Below, one piece after another: positions 38,700 through 49,576 of a stretch of 64,000 nt of DNA. The translations under genes were made by a program, and so were the position numbers. Source of the DNA: Sphingomonadales bacterium (GTDB lineage Bacteria; Pseudomonadota; Alphaproteobacteria; Sphingomonadales; Sphingomonadaceae); NCBI GenBank assembly GCA_016721875.1, contig JADKHG010000013.1, forward strand, positions 32,248 through 96,247. Reading direction: 5' to 3'. The notes under the pieces were generated by a model. It did not search any database and had not been told where the DNA came from. It saw only the letters and a list, made by a program, of their open reading frames with translations. The first letter of the stretch is position 1; every line of letters starts with the position of its first letter.

Positions 38700-41600
38700 C
38701 TATATTGCAGGCCTGTGTGGCTTGAGCAATTCAGCCGGAAGTTCGATCAGCTTTGGCGCATGAGTGAATAGCAAAGCTGCTTCGATCTTGTGCGATGGGA
38801 ATATCGTCTCCAGTGCTGCGACATAATGCGCCATCTGCCGCAAATAAGGCAGCGGAACAGTGGCTGCGCTAACAGGAACGCTGCGGCTGGTCTTGAAGTC
38901 CAGTAACCGAACGCATTCGCCTTCAATCAACAACCGGTCAATGCGACCGGATATCACGGCTTGACCCACCGTTGCTGCAATCGGAACTTCGGGCTTTGCG
39001 GTGTATGAGAACCACATCTGCCATTCTGAATTTTCAATCACGGTAAGCGCTGTTTCGACAATAGAAGCAGCGTCGATCGCGAAATCACGCCGATTGTCGG
39101 TAACCCAACGCAATGCATCTGCTTTGAACGGTTCCAAATCGCCACCTACGAAACGCTCAAACAAACCGTGCAGCAAACGTCCCCGCTCAGCAGCCAGCTT
39201 CATATGGCCGCTGGAAGGCGGGTCGCCATAGCTATCATCGTCGAGATTGGACGGTGACAATGGCCGGGGAGGTGTTTGTTCTTGCGGTGCGGCAGTTCGC
39301 AACCACTGCGGCTCACTTTCGGCGTCAAACCCGGCATGCACAGAAACTGAGGTCGATCCCTCTTCTTGTGCTTTACCGTAACCTTCAATCCGCATCACTT
39401 CGCCCCACAGCGGATCGTTCTGCCACTCGCAGCCCATTTGCTGCATTGCTGTTGCCAAGGCGGGATACCAGCTATTCTCGCACGCCTTACCCTTTGCCCG
39501 GGCTCCCAAAGAACCCGCAAGGATCAAATGCTCGGCCGCGCGGGTCAGTGCGACATAGAGCAAGCGGAACTGCTCTTTCAATTCACGCTTTTTTTGACGC
39601 TCCGGGGCTTCAGCCAACTGCCCAACCCGTTCATGGTTGCGGATCGGTAATAGCGGAAACCGCACGTCGTCGTCTGATAAAAGATCCATGCCGCTCGAAC
39701 GATCACCACTCTTCAAAGGATCGACGGCAATATCCGCCAATATCACTACAGGTACCTCAAGGCCCTTCGCGCCATAAACGGTCATCACCCGAACGTCGCT
39801 GCTTTGCGCCAGCCCTTCGCGTTTGATGATGGTGCTGCCTTTCTCGAACCAGTCGAGAAATCCTTGCAACGAAACACCGCCTTCTTGTTGGAACTGCAGC
39901 GTCTGATTGAGCAACTCTTCGACGGGAACCAGCGTCTCGCTTCCAAGCCGCCCTTGCAGCTTCCGCCTGCCCTGCGTCGGCCCTGATAATATCTGCTCAA
40001 GAAAGGCATATGGCGTCGAAAAATCCACCGATGCCAGTATCGCATGCAGAGGCGCTAGATCTGCTGCCAGTGCATCTTGTTCGCGCAAATGCTTCCACAA
40101 GGGTTCGCCCTTGGGGCGATAGCCGTAATCGAGCAAATCCTGCTGGCTCCACCCGATCAGCGGCGAAACAAGCAACGCGGACAGACTTAAATCATCATCA
40201 GGCTGCAGTGCAAACCGGATCGCCGCCAACAAATCCTGAACAGCGATCGGCTCGCTGATCTGCAGCCGGTCGATACCGGCGACCGGGACATTCAGTGCAT
40301 GAAGTCGCGCGACGATCAATCCGGCCAGATCGGTACGTTTGCGCAACAAGATCAGGATATCACCCGGCACCAACCGCCGCTTTTTCGAAGCTAAATAAGG
40401 GCTGTGGTCGATCAGTTCTCGAACATGATTGGCAATCCGATCGGCAAGGACAAGCTTCTCCTCGCTCAACCAGTTTTCGTCCGCATCGTCGTCCTTCTCG
40501 CCGTCGCTGTCAAACTGCTTCGGAGAAACCAGTTTCATCAGGCTGATCGAACCAATGTCTGGCAGTTCGCTGAAATGCTGCGCAATATCGCCATTGATCC
40601 CCAGCACTGCCGGACCCAGACCGTCAAGCACTGCATTGACGAAATCGAGAATAGGGCGCGTTGAGCGGAATGATTGCGCAAGGGTCAGCCGTTTGAGTTC
40701 GCTGTCCCCATTTGCGATGCGCTCCTTGAAATCATTGCCGGCTTCTTCATATCGTTCAGGGTCTGTGCCCTGAAAACCGTATATGGCCTGTTTGTAATCG
40801 CCGACCGCAAACAGCGTGCGCGGCCTGCCTTCCTTTGCAGCCAGCCCTGAATAATAGTCCGCTGTCAGCGCCTTGATAATATCCCACTGCGCAGCATTGG
40901 TGTCCTGCGCCTCATCGACAAGGATATGATCGATCCGCTGATCGAGCTTGTAGCGCACCCATTCACCCATTCCAGGACGGCTGAGAAGCGCAGCCGCATT
41001 GGAAATCAGATCGTCGAAATCGACAAGACCACGTTCATGTTTTGCTCGTTCAAACCGCGCGGCAAATGCCTTGCCAGCGATCAAGGCCGAGGCGAGACGT
41101 TCGGCATATTTTGCCAAAATCCGCATCTCGACAAGCGATGTCGTCCAGTCAAACGCTTCCTGCGCGAGCCGTAAATAGGAAGGATCTTTTTTGTCATATT
41201 GCTGCGCCAGCGTGCCTGACTTGGTTGACCAGCACAAATGCAGATCATCCAGCGTCGCGGCACGATTCTCGGGATCTCGGCTCAACCAGATTGCAATCTG
41301 GTCTGCGCGTTTCGTACCGGTGGACGTGTTCCATGCGCGGTTGCTCTGAGCAATTTGCGAAATCAGCGTCCGGTCAATTACATCATCGCTGCATAGCGCG
41401 GCGAGGGCTGTTTCGATATCAGTGTCGAGTGATAAACCGACGATCCGCTGCGCGGCGACAAGCATACCCTGCCCGTCTGGCAGGCTACGCAAAACGGCAG
41501 GTCTATCCGCACATCGGCACAAGAAAGCAAAAGCCCCTGCCTCGCCCATATCAAGGCTAAGCTGCTGGATTTTAGCGATAAGGCCGTCTGGCTCTTCTGC

Positions 41601-42122
41601 GGGGGCATCGGAAAGCAATTCCGCCAACGTGTCCGAAAGTAGCTTGTCTTTCGCCCGCCCTTCTATCGCTTCAAACCCCGGCAACAAACCGGCTTCTTCG
41701 GGAAACGACTCCAGCAAAGACTGGCAAAAACTGTGGATCGTCATGATCTGCAGCCCGCCGCCCGGCGCATCAAGAACTTCGGCAAATAACTTGCGGGCAG
41801 CCGGCAATTTCTGCTTGGAATAATCCGCACCGATGGCGCGCAATTCGGCGGCGAGATCGCCATCCTTCATTTGCACCCAGCTTGCCAATTTGCGATTGAT
41901 TCGATCGGCCATTTCGGCGGCGGCTGCTTTGGTAAAAGTAAGGCAAAGCAGATTTTCGGGTCGAACCTGTGGGCTGAGCATCAACCGGATGACCCTTGCG
42001 GAAAGCACCTGGGTTTTGCCGGAACCCGCCGACGCGCTCAGCCAGATATTGTCTGCCGGTTCGACCGCCGCCTGTTGGGCATTGGTCAGTTGATGAACCT
42101 TTTTCGGCTCCGGATCGCTCAT
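38700..42122 (-). CDS. addA: Double-strand break repair helicase AddA
   Basis: Helicase-nuclease subunit that works with AddB in recombination repair. The 1140-residue protein has Walker A ASAGSGKT at 30-37, a UvrD-like motif II (HILVDEAQDTNAAQW), motif III/IV VGDYKQAIYGFQG and motif VI LLYVALTRAAEHLIL. The C-terminal RecB-type nuclease keeps GRIDRLLIEGECVRLLDFKTSR (D...DxK). ATG at 42122 overlaps the addB stop at 42119 (ATGA). Confidence 0.95.
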   Translation of the reverse strand: MSDPEPKKVHQLTNAQQAAVEPADNIWLSASAGSGKTQVLSARVIRLMLSPQVRPENLLCLTFTKAAAAEMADRINRKLASWVQMKDGDLAAELRAIGADYSKQKLPAARKLFAEVLDAPGGGLQIMTIHSFCQSLLESFPEEAGLLPGFEAIEGRAKDKLLSDTLAELLSDAPAEEPDGLIAKIQQLSLDMGEAGAFAFLCRCADRPAVLRSLPDGQGMLVAAQRIVGLSLDTDIETALAALCSDDVIDRTLISQIAQSNRAWNTSTGTKRADQIAIWLSRDPENRAATLDDLHLCWSTKSGTLAQQYDKKDPSYLRLAQEAFDWTTSLVEMRILAKYAERLASALIAGKAFAARFERAKHERGLVDFDDLISNAAALLSRPGMGEWVRYKLDQRIDHILVDEAQDTNAAQWDIIKALTADYYSGLAAKEGRPRTLFAVGDYKQAIYGFQGTDPERYEEAGNDFKERIANGDSELKRLTLAQSFRSTRPILDFVNAVLDGLGPAVLGINGDIAQHFSELPDIGSISLMKLVSPKQFDSDGEKDDDADENWLSEEKLVLADRIANHVRELIDHSPYLASKKRRLVPGDILILLRKRTDLAGLIVARLHALNVPVAGIDRLQISEPIAVQDLLAAIRFALQPDDDLSLSALLVSPLIGWSQQDLLDYGYRPKGEPLWKHLREQDALAADLAPLHAILASVDFSTPYAFLEQILSGPTQGRRKLQGRLGSETLVPVEELLNQTLQFQQEGGVSLQGFLDWFEKGSTIIKREGLAQSSDVRVMTVYGAKGLEVPVVILADIAVDPLKSGDRSSGMDLLSDDDVRFPLLPIRNHERVGQLAEAPERQKKRELKEQFRLLYVALTRAAEHLILAGSLGARAKGKACENSWYPALATAMQQMGCEWQNDPLWGEVMRIEGYGKAQEEGSTSVSVHAGFDAESEPQWLRTAAPQEQTPPRPLSPSNLDDDSYGDPPSSGHMKLAAERGRLLHGLFERFVGGDLEPFKADALRWVTDNRRDFAIDAASIVETALTVIENSEWQMWFSYTAKPEVPIAATVGQAVISGRIDRLLIEGECVRLLDFKTSRSVPVSAATVPLPYLRQMAHYVAALETIFPSHKIEAALLFTHAPKLIELPAELLKPHRPAI

Positions 42123-45054
42123 CGCTGATCCTCCTGACGGCGCCCATACCATTCACGTACACGCGCGAGATGGTTGTAGTCGGTACCAACGGCATATTCA
42201 GGGGTCAGTTGTGACGTGAACGGCCGGGTGCCGGTAATCCAGTCCGAAATCGCTTTCTCGGCAATTTCTATGGCAAAGCCAGTGAAATCAGCGGCTAGGT
42301 CTATGTCCTTGCCTCTCAGCGTGAGCGGGCGCTTAATCTCGCCAAAGCCATCGCCTTTGCTGCGTTTGTTAAGTGTCCAATATTCAAATCCGCTTGCCTT
42401 GCCCGAGATCCCGGCAAAGCCGCCCTGCTCGGCAATCGCCCCCGCCAAGCCTAGTTGGAGCGCGTATCCGGCAGCCCTTTTCTTTGTTGGCGGAGCGGAT
42501 CCGGTTTTATAGTCGATCACGACTAAACCACCATCGGCATCGCGGTCGATGCGATCGGCCTTTGCACTCAATCTGACGCCGGCGAGAGGTATGGACCCGA
42601 AGCTTTCAGCGCTCAGTAATGTCCTGCCGCCCTCACCAAATTGATAGAGCGTCTCTTCGGCCAACCACTTAAGCGCGGCAGTAATCCGGGGCTGCCACAA
42701 AGCGCGAACAACTGGGCTCACTGCCGGACTGGTCAGTAAAGCATCGGCCCGCTCGATCAGTTTTGTCGGCTCCAATTTGTCGGAAAGCGTCCATTCTTCG
42801 ATAACCGCGTGGATCGCCGTTCCGCGCCATGCTGCATCCGGTTCGCTATCGACATCGCGCAGCACACGCAAATTCAAGATTTTGGAGGCGTAAAAGGCAA
42901 AGGGATCAGCGCGAAGTGTGTCGATTTGCGTGACCGAGACCGGAACGAGCCTTTGTTGTGCGTCGGGCGACACCGATGGCGGCTCAATCGGGTCCAGTCG
43001 CAATCCGCTGTCCAACGCCCTGGCAAGGCGGAGCGCTTCGCTCTCAATTTGCAAATTGCTGCCCAGCAGCGCCTGTAGCCTTAGCAGAAACCGCGACGCG
43101 ATTGTCGGCCCTGTCCGGTCGCGTTCACTGCGACTAAGGACGACCTCGGTTCCGCCTAGCAGGGTTTGCAAGTCATGCGCGGAAAGCCCAATCGATCGTT
43201 CTAGTCCGGGCAAGCCCAATTCACGCCGCACCCGGGGTGCCAACCAGGGATCGGGCTGCGCGATTTGGGGCCAAGTTCCTTCATTGAGCCCGCCGCAAAT
43301 CACCAGATCGGCCTGCTGCAATCGTGCTTCGAGCAAACCGTAGATCGCAACGCGCGGGTGGGTGCCATAAACCGAGCGGACAACCTCCCTGTTCAGCAAC
43401 TGGGTGATCAGCGCAGAGAGATTGTTGCCTTGCACCGGGCCTATTGTGTCGATTTCAGAGCGCTGCAATGCCTCAAGTGCAGAGGCCAATGCGCGCCCTT
43501 CGACACCCTTCCAAACCTCTCCATCGGTCAGCGCCGTCATGGTATCGGAAATGAGCGCAAGCGCGTGCGAAATGGCGAAACTGTCGGGCAGATGCTTTGT
43601 CGGCATTTGGTCGACAACGGCTTGCCACCATTCGATCAAGACCTTTTGCTCGCTATCAATAGCCTGGGTTATGCCGTCACAGCCGATACCCAAACGCGGC
43701 CCGCGAAAAACAAGGTCGAGTTGTCGCACATAACGGAGCCATTCAGCGCGAGGCTCCCCTGCCTTGACCGGGGATGCTTCAAGACGGACAGTAGAGGCAC
43801 CGGACCAAAATGGGTCTCGAGCATAGTGGCGACTGAAACGAGCAAAGAGCCGGGTACCGTTTTAAGTAAGGGATTACCGGCGGAATCATCGACCGCAACA
43901 CCCCAGCGCAGCAATTGTGCAGCAACCCGTTTTGCAAGTTCGCGGTCAGGAGTGATAATCGCGACGGTTCGCTCGGACGTTTCAAGTGCCTGCCTTACCA
44001 ATAAGGCAATCGCGCGCGCTTCTTCGGCACTGTCGGCACAAAGCATCGTCCTGCAACCGCCAAGTTTCTTCAGCGCAGCAGGCAGTTCGCGCCAATCGGC
44101 GGTGGCTGGCGCGGTGCAAAAGGCCTGACTGATGGTTTTGGCCCGCGCATTGTCTTTGCAGCCGGGAAATAAAGCAAATTCGCTCCGCATAATTGCCATG
44201 CGGTGAAGGAGCAACTTCTGATGGAATTGCGGATGAGTTTCATCGCCGGTTCGTCGCATCTCGTCGCCTGAAGGATCGACAGAACCGATTGCATCCCATT
44301 CGAAGTCCGGCATTCCGATATCCAGATTGGGCAAAATCACCGCTCCACAGGGTGATTGGGCGATCGCCTTCAACACGCGAACGACGGCGGGGGCTGCGGT
44401 CGAAATGCCGACAGCCCAAACCGGAGTTGCCAGCGGATGCTCCTCAAGGCGCTTTGCCAGTCGATTGAGCAGCAGCTTCCTTCGTACCGCCGGGCTTAAC
44501 AGTTTCCGCTGTTCAAGCTGGGCGCCATAGGCAGTTAAGATCGCACGAAAATCGCGATATGCGTCGCTCCAATGCAAGGCGAGATCAGGCTCGACAAAGC
44601 CATCGTCAAAACGGTCGAGGGCAATTTCTTCAACTTCAAGCTGGTCGATCGCTTCCGCAATTCTCCGAGAAAGCTTGAGGACTTCGACCGGCGTCAATTG
44701 CGGACGCTGGCGTCGGATGAGATTGGCCAAGACTATTTGCCGCTCAACAGGTTCGATGACCGGCCAAGGAGCAGCTTCCGCTTCGACGATAGGATCGAGC
44801 CACACGCTGAGTTTTTCATCAAGCGCAAGGTCACCGATTGCGACCATCTTTGGCAGCAACAGCCCTTTGTCCGAATGAACCACAAAGGCCTTGGTCATTG
44901 CCGTGATCGCACGGTTGTTTGACAGCAACAGCGTCACATCGGTCAATGCGAGCGGATCATCCTTGAACTCGCTGATCAGTTGACTGGCGACCGCCGATGA
45001 AATGTCGGTCCCGACCGGGATTGTGAACAGATGCTGCGGCCTGCCCTCAACCAC
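42119..45054 (-). CDS. addB: Double-strand break repair protein AddB (frameshifted)
   Basis: Partner of AddA. The N-half (from 45054) has the nuclease-helicase-like opening TLLLSNNRAITAMTKAF, and the C-half carries the RecB-like nuclease motif (LSAKADRIDRDADGGLVVIDYKTG) with flanking residues. The frame breaks at a GGGG run, 43770-43773; correcting it joins SVLKHP to VKAGEPRAEWLRYVRQLDLVFRGP. The start is GTG 45054, which overlaps the murU stop by eight bases; longer frames run deep into murU. About 978 residues. The alphaproteobacterial AddB does not need an active Walker site. Confidence 0.92.
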
Positions 45055-45763
45055 GAACCAGCAGCGCTTCTTCGGTCGGTGCAATCGCTTGCGGCGAGCC
45101 GATATCGTACCAGTCACCGTCATGGATTAACGCGAACATGCGCCCGTCGGCCAGTGCGCGGTCCCACAAAATATTGGTAGAAAACGCACCTTCCGGCGGG
45201 TTGTCGAGAAAGGCATGACTCAACAATTGAATGCCAATATAAACGTAGGGCGCATGATCAGCACTTCCCCGACGCACCGGGAGCATTGCATCATCAAGGA
45301 AAAAATCGCCTTTACCTGGATGTTGATGTGCGCGCTCACGCGGAACAACCAGCATGAGGCAATCCATGGTGTCAGCATTCCATGCTTTGGCAAGTCGGGT
45401 AAGCGCGTCAACCGCCCCATCGGTCCAGATTGAGTCGCTGTTGATGCAGTAAAACGGATCGGATTTCAGGTGCTTTTGCGCCTTGACCAGACCGCCACCG
45501 GTTTCAAGTAACAACGCGCGTTCGTCAGAAATAGTCACATTCAGATCTCTAGCATCGCTGGCCATATAGGCCTCAATCTGCTCGGGTAGATAATGGACAT
45601 TGGCGACGCAGTCGCTGATCCCTGCCTCGCGCAATTTATCAAGCGTATAGGCCAATAGTGGTTTGCCACCGACAAACACCAAAGGCTTGGGCTTGTCATT
45701 GGTCAATGGACGCATCCGTGTACCCAGACCGGCTGTCATCAGCATAGCGTGAAGACCGGACAT
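45047..45763 (-). CDS. murU: N-acetylmuramate alpha-1-phosphate uridylyltransferase MurU
   Basis: Nucleotidyltransferase of 238 residues with the signature AGLGTRMRPLTNDKPKPLVFVGGKPLLAYTL (only partly needed for the call), a metal-binding INSDSIW and ETGGGLVKA. In Pseudomonas, MurU turns MurNAc-1-phosphate into UDP-MurNAc, bypassing de novo synthesis. Its ATG overlaps the amgK stop (TGATG) and its stop overlaps the addB start, so it is tightly coupled on both sides. The pairing with an AmgK-type kinase makes MurU the best name over generic sugar-phosphate nucleotidyltransferase. Confidence 0.87.
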   Translation of the reverse strand: MSGLHAMLMTAGLGTRMRPLTNDKPKPLVFVGGKPLLAYTLDKLREAGISDCVANVHYLPEQIEAYMASDARDLNVTISDERALLLETGGGLVKAQKHLKSDPFYCINSDSIWTDGAVDALTRLAKAWNADTMDCLMLVVPRERAHQHPGKGDFFLDDAMLPVRRGSADHAPYVYIGIQLLSHAFLDNPPEGAFSTNILWDRALADGRMFALIHDGDWYDIGSPQAIAPTEEALLVRG

Positions 45764-46761
45764 CAGGCCGCCTTTTCAAGCACCAGCGGCGAGGTGGCGC
45801 GAATATCGGCGGTTATTGTCCGGTCAAACCAATGGCGGAGTGGTGCCAGGCCGGGATGCGCAAGATCACGCTCGAGCAAACGCCACATGCGTGGCAGGAA
45901 ATCGAGATAGCGCGCCTTGCCGTCACGTTTCCACAAGCGCGTAAAGATGCCGATTATCTTGGTGTTCCGTTGCGCGCCGAGCAGCGCGTAATGCAGGTCA
46001 AAGTCATAATCAGGTCTGGCTTTCTCACGATAGAGCGAGAGCATCGCAGCCTCCAGCGGCACGCTGACATCTCTACGCGCATCCTGCAAAATCGACACCA
46101 GATCATAGGCCGGATGCCCGACAAGCGCGTCTTGAAAATCGATTAACCCTTGCGCGCCATCCTCCAGAAGCATGATATTCTCGGCATGGTAATCGCGCAG
46201 GACAGTCGTCTTTTGAAAGCCATTGTGGGTCACCGATGCCAGTGCCTCGGACCATAGCCCGGCCCATTCGTCGCGATCAAAATCGATCTTCATCGCCGGC
46301 AGATACCAATCGGCGAGCAAATCAACCTCGCGCATATAAGTCGCCTCGTCATAAGCAGCGAGCGTTGCACACGGCGCTTGCTCAAGCGCAACAAGCGTGT
46401 CGACGGCGCGGCTGTAAATGGCCGTTTCGTCCTCCGGATTGGCATCAAGATGTTCGCGCATCCGCTGATCACCAAAATCTTCGATCAGCACCAGCCCATG
46501 ATGCAGATCGGACCCAAATATTTCAGGTGCCCTGAACCCATGGCTTAACAGATATTTGGCGACATGCAGGAACGGTCCCGGGTCCTCTTCTGGCGGTGGT
46601 GCATCCATTAGGATCGCCCGCTGGCCACGGTCGTTTGCAATGCGAAAATAGCGACGAAACGAAGCGTCTCCCGGAATGGGCGAGACTATACAATTGTTCC
46701 AATCCAGCGATGCCAGAAATCCATCAAGCGCTGTGGGCAATACCAAATCCATCGAGACCAT
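45763..46761 (-). CDS. amgK: N-acetylmuramate/N-acetylglucosamine kinase AmgK
   Basis: APH-fold kinase of 332 residues that phosphorylates MurNAc at C1 in the salvage pathway. It has GDASFRRYFRI, the nucleotide lysine/Met strand RAILMDAPP, the catalytic loop VLRDYHAENIMLL and the metal-binding LIDFQDALVGHPAYDLVS, all AmgK-like. ATG at 46752 is an alternative start. It overlaps tsaE upstream and murU downstream. Confidence 0.87.
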   Translation of the reverse strand: MVSMDLVLPTALDGFLASLDWNNCIVSPIPGDASFRRYFRIANDRGQRAILMDAPPPEEDPGPFLHVAKYLLSHGFRAPEIFGSDLHHGLVLIEDFGDQRMREHLDANPEDETAIYSRAVDTLVALEQAPCATLAAYDEATYMREVDLLADWYLPAMKIDFDRDEWAGLWSEALASVTHNGFQKTTVLRDYHAENIMLLEDGAQGLIDFQDALVGHPAYDLVSILQDARRDVSVPLEAAMLSLYREKARPDYDFDLHYALLGAQRNTKIIGIFTRLWKRDGKARYLDFLPRMWRLLERDLAHPGLAPLRHWFDRTITADIRATSPLVLEKAA

Positions 46762-47203
46762 CCAGACAATGTTGATCGCCCGTTATCGAAACTGACCGCG
46801 AATTGCCAGCCATGGTTTCGATCCGGATTTTTATCGCTGCTATCCGCAAAACAGCTTCAAATCGCCCTGCCCACTCGATCAACGACACCGCACCTGCGTC
46901 TTCCGCGTCGAACAGACCCAATTCTTCGAGTTCAGCGACATTTTCGATCCGGTAGAGATCAGCGTGCAATACGGTCAGGCGTGTCGCGGGCGGGTCATAT
47001 TGATTGACGATTGTGAAAGTCGGACTGGATACTTCGCCTTCAAATCCCAGCGAACGCAAAATGCCCTTGGACAAGACGGTTTTGCCTGCCCCCAGATTGC
47101 CGTCGATTGCCACCACCATCCCCGGTTTGAGGCAGGCAACAATCGCGTGCCCGAACTCCAGCATTTTTGCCTCTGAAGCGATGACATAGTGTCGATCACT
47201 CAT
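46724..47203 (-). CDS. tsaE: tRNA threonylcarbamoyladenosine synthesis ATPase TsaE
   Basis: P-loop ATPase of the t6A complex, 159 residues. Walker A GNLGAGKTVLSKG (about 35-47), SSPTFTIVNQY, HADLYRIENVAELEELGLFD and LIEWAGRFE are all present. ATG overlaps the DivL-like kinase stop by ATGA. The C-terminal 25 residues past the core are less conserved and overlap amgK. Confidence 0.95.
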   Translation of the reverse strand: MSDRHYVIASEAKMLEFGHAIVACLKPGMVVAIDGNLGAGKTVLSKGILRSLGFEGEVSSPTFTIVNQYDPPATRLTVLHADLYRIENVAELEELGLFDAEDAGAVSLIEWAGRFEAVLRIAAIKIRIETMAGNSRSVSITGDQHCLDGLDGFGIAHSA

Positions 47204-49442
47204 TTCTGGGCAACACTGTTCCTGGGCAGGTGCAACGATACGCGGGTGCCCTTGCCGGGTGAGGATTCCAAAGTCAGTCGTCCACCGTGCGCCTCAACCA
47301 ATTGCCGCGCGAGTGGCAGCCCCAGTCCCTTCGCATCCTTGCCGTTTTTGTCAAAGCCGTCGAGGGCGGCGGCCTGTTCCGAAACGCTCATTCCCTGCCC
47401 ATTGTCCGACACCATGATAACAGCTTTGCTGCGGTCGCCGCTGGCGTGGATCGTTATCCTTTTGTCAGCTCCGCCAGGACGCGCCGTCTTCCAATGCGGT
47501 TTGCAACTGGCTTTTCGCAACCGATTGAACCAGCGCCGCGATTTCGACGGGTTTGCGCGACGGCGGCAAGGCACCCGCGTCGCTTTGGCTGAAATCGAGC
47601 ACGGTGTTGATCTGTTGCGACAACCGGTCGGCCGACTTGGCAATGGCATCGACATATTCGATTGCTTGCGGTGTCAGTTCGCCGGCAATTCCCTGCTTAA
47701 GCAGATCGGCAAAACCCGAAATGGACGTCAAGGGCGTGCGGAATTCATAGCTCATATTGGCAAGGAAGCGGCCTTTCACCGAATCCGCCTCGGCCAGCGC
47801 CGTGTTTCGTTCGCGCAGAGCCTGCTCGATCTGCACGCTATCGGTGACATCAAACATCGTCAGCAGCGCATTGCCATCGGGCAGCGGCACAGTGGACAGT
47901 TCGAACACATGACCTGTGGCGAATTCGAGTTTGCTGCGTCTTGGTTCCCGGTTCGCAATCGTCATTTGCAGCAATTCGCGAAGGATCGAAATCTGCGACG
48001 CCTTTTTTAGACGTTCAGCCAAAGTCGAGAGCAGGTCGTCAAATCGCGGATGCCGGGCAAGAACCTCTTCGTTCAATCCCCAGTTTTCGGCAAAGCGACG
48101 GTTCCAGATGCTCAGCTTCCCATCCCCGGCGAAAACTGCAATCGCCTCGAACAGATTGTCAAAGGTCGCTGTGCGGACCCGCAACAGGGTGTCGCGCGCG
48201 CTTGCCAATTGCGCTTGCTCGGTGCGATCTTCGAAGATGAGCCACATTCCGCCATCGGGCGTAGGTTGCACGAGCAGTCGCAGATGCATGCCTGTCGGCA
48301 ACAACCAGTTGTCCTCGACTGGAGCGGCGCTGACGAACCAGTTTTCCTTCTCGCTGCGCCACAAGGGAAAATCGCGCACTTCGGGCAATTTGTTGTTCTC
48401 GCGCATCCTGTCGAGCACGCGCGCGAATTCCGGACGCGAGGCAATCCAGTCTTCGCGCAATTCAAATGTGCGCTGAAAGGGAAGGTTTGCAAAGGTCAGC
48501 GTATGATCGGGGCCAAACTGAGCCACACTCGCGGTCATCTTGTCGAGCAATTCGCGCTGGGCGTTGGCGAGCCTCCGAAAATCCGCCCTTGCGTCGATCA
48601 ACTCCTGCATCGATTGCGATCCCGGCGACGCCGATTTTCCCCAACGGAATGTCAAAGGCCCGCACCTGCCGCCGCTGTTGTGCAACCGTCGTTGAAACCG
48701 TCCGTTCAACCGCCTCGCCCGCATTGATTGCCTTTGCAGCATGGCTCATCGCTGTTTCGCCGTTGACCGGCTCGATCAGCTCAATGCCCTGCTCAATAAC
48801 CGCGTCGCCGCTTTCGGCGCCAACCGCATCGACATAGGCCTTGTTGACAAATGTCAGGTGAAAGTCACGGCCGCGGTGCCACATCGGGATGGGTGCCGCT
48901 TCGATCAAACCCGCGAGCGCTTCAAAGGCCGAACGTGCCGTTTGATATTGCTCCGACAGTAGCTCATTTTCTCGGGCCGAATCCGATAGATCGAAGAACC
49001 AGAGCAGTGCACCTCCATTGGGATAAATTTGCCGGTCGGCAAGATTGCCCCGGACGAGAAAGCGCTTGTCGCTTCCGTTCAGGGCAATGGTCTTCTGGAA
49101 GGACTTGCCCGAGCGTTGCGCCTCGCGGACATTGCGCTCCAGTTCGTTCCATTCAGAGGCATTGCGCAGCAACGAGGACATATCAATCAACTGGTTTAGC
49201 GAATTGGACGCCCCCAACAGCCGCGCCAGTTTTTCCGAGCTCTCCAGCTTGCCATCGCTGCGCACAACCAGTGGCACCGCGGGGGCGGTCTCTAGAAGTC
49301 TGGACAGTCTTGATGTCTGGCGCAGGCTGAGCCGCGCCTTCTGCCGCATCGTCAAACCGGTCCAGATGATAGCAACCGCCGCAACCAACCATGCACCGAC
49401 GAGCAGGCCCACGATCGCAAGCATGGTATTGTCACCGGTCAC
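47200..49442 (-). CDS. divL: DivL-like PAS sensor kinase with Tyr in the H-box (frameshifted)
   Basis: Membrane-anchored PAS/HisKA protein of about 747 codons: one N-terminal helix (MLAIVGLLVGAWLVAAVAIIW), several PAS segments, a HisKA domain and a C-terminal ATPase with G boxes VSDNGQGM and GLGLPL. The H-box reads FLANMSYEFRTPL: the phospho-acceptor His is Tyr (codon TAT at 47747-47749, about residue 565). Caulobacter DivL likewise has Tyr 550 in a 769-residue PAS protein and controls CckA and so CtrA. The place between ahcY and tsaE also fits DivL. Frame breaks lie near 48620 and 47475. At the second, the N-box (NLLSNA type) that should precede GGADKRITI is absent. Confidence 0.82.
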
Positions 49443-49521
49443 TTAAATCGGATCCTGTCGAAAATTGCTGCCAACGCCGAATGCACAATTGCGCGTGCCG
49501 CGAATGCGTAAAATACGCAAC

Positions 49522-49558
49522 AAAAAAGGCAGCGCGCCTCAACAGCGCACTGCCTTTT
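49522..49558 (-). terminator. Rho-independent terminator after ahcY
   Basis: AAAAGGCAGTGCGC and GCGCGCTGCC arms pair (one bulge) around a short loop, followed on the minus strand by a T run. It lies 20 bases past the ahcY stop and separates ahcY from divL, which then needs its own promoter in 49443-49520. Confidence 0.85.
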
Positions 49559-49576
49559 GTTTGCACTGATTTCAGA

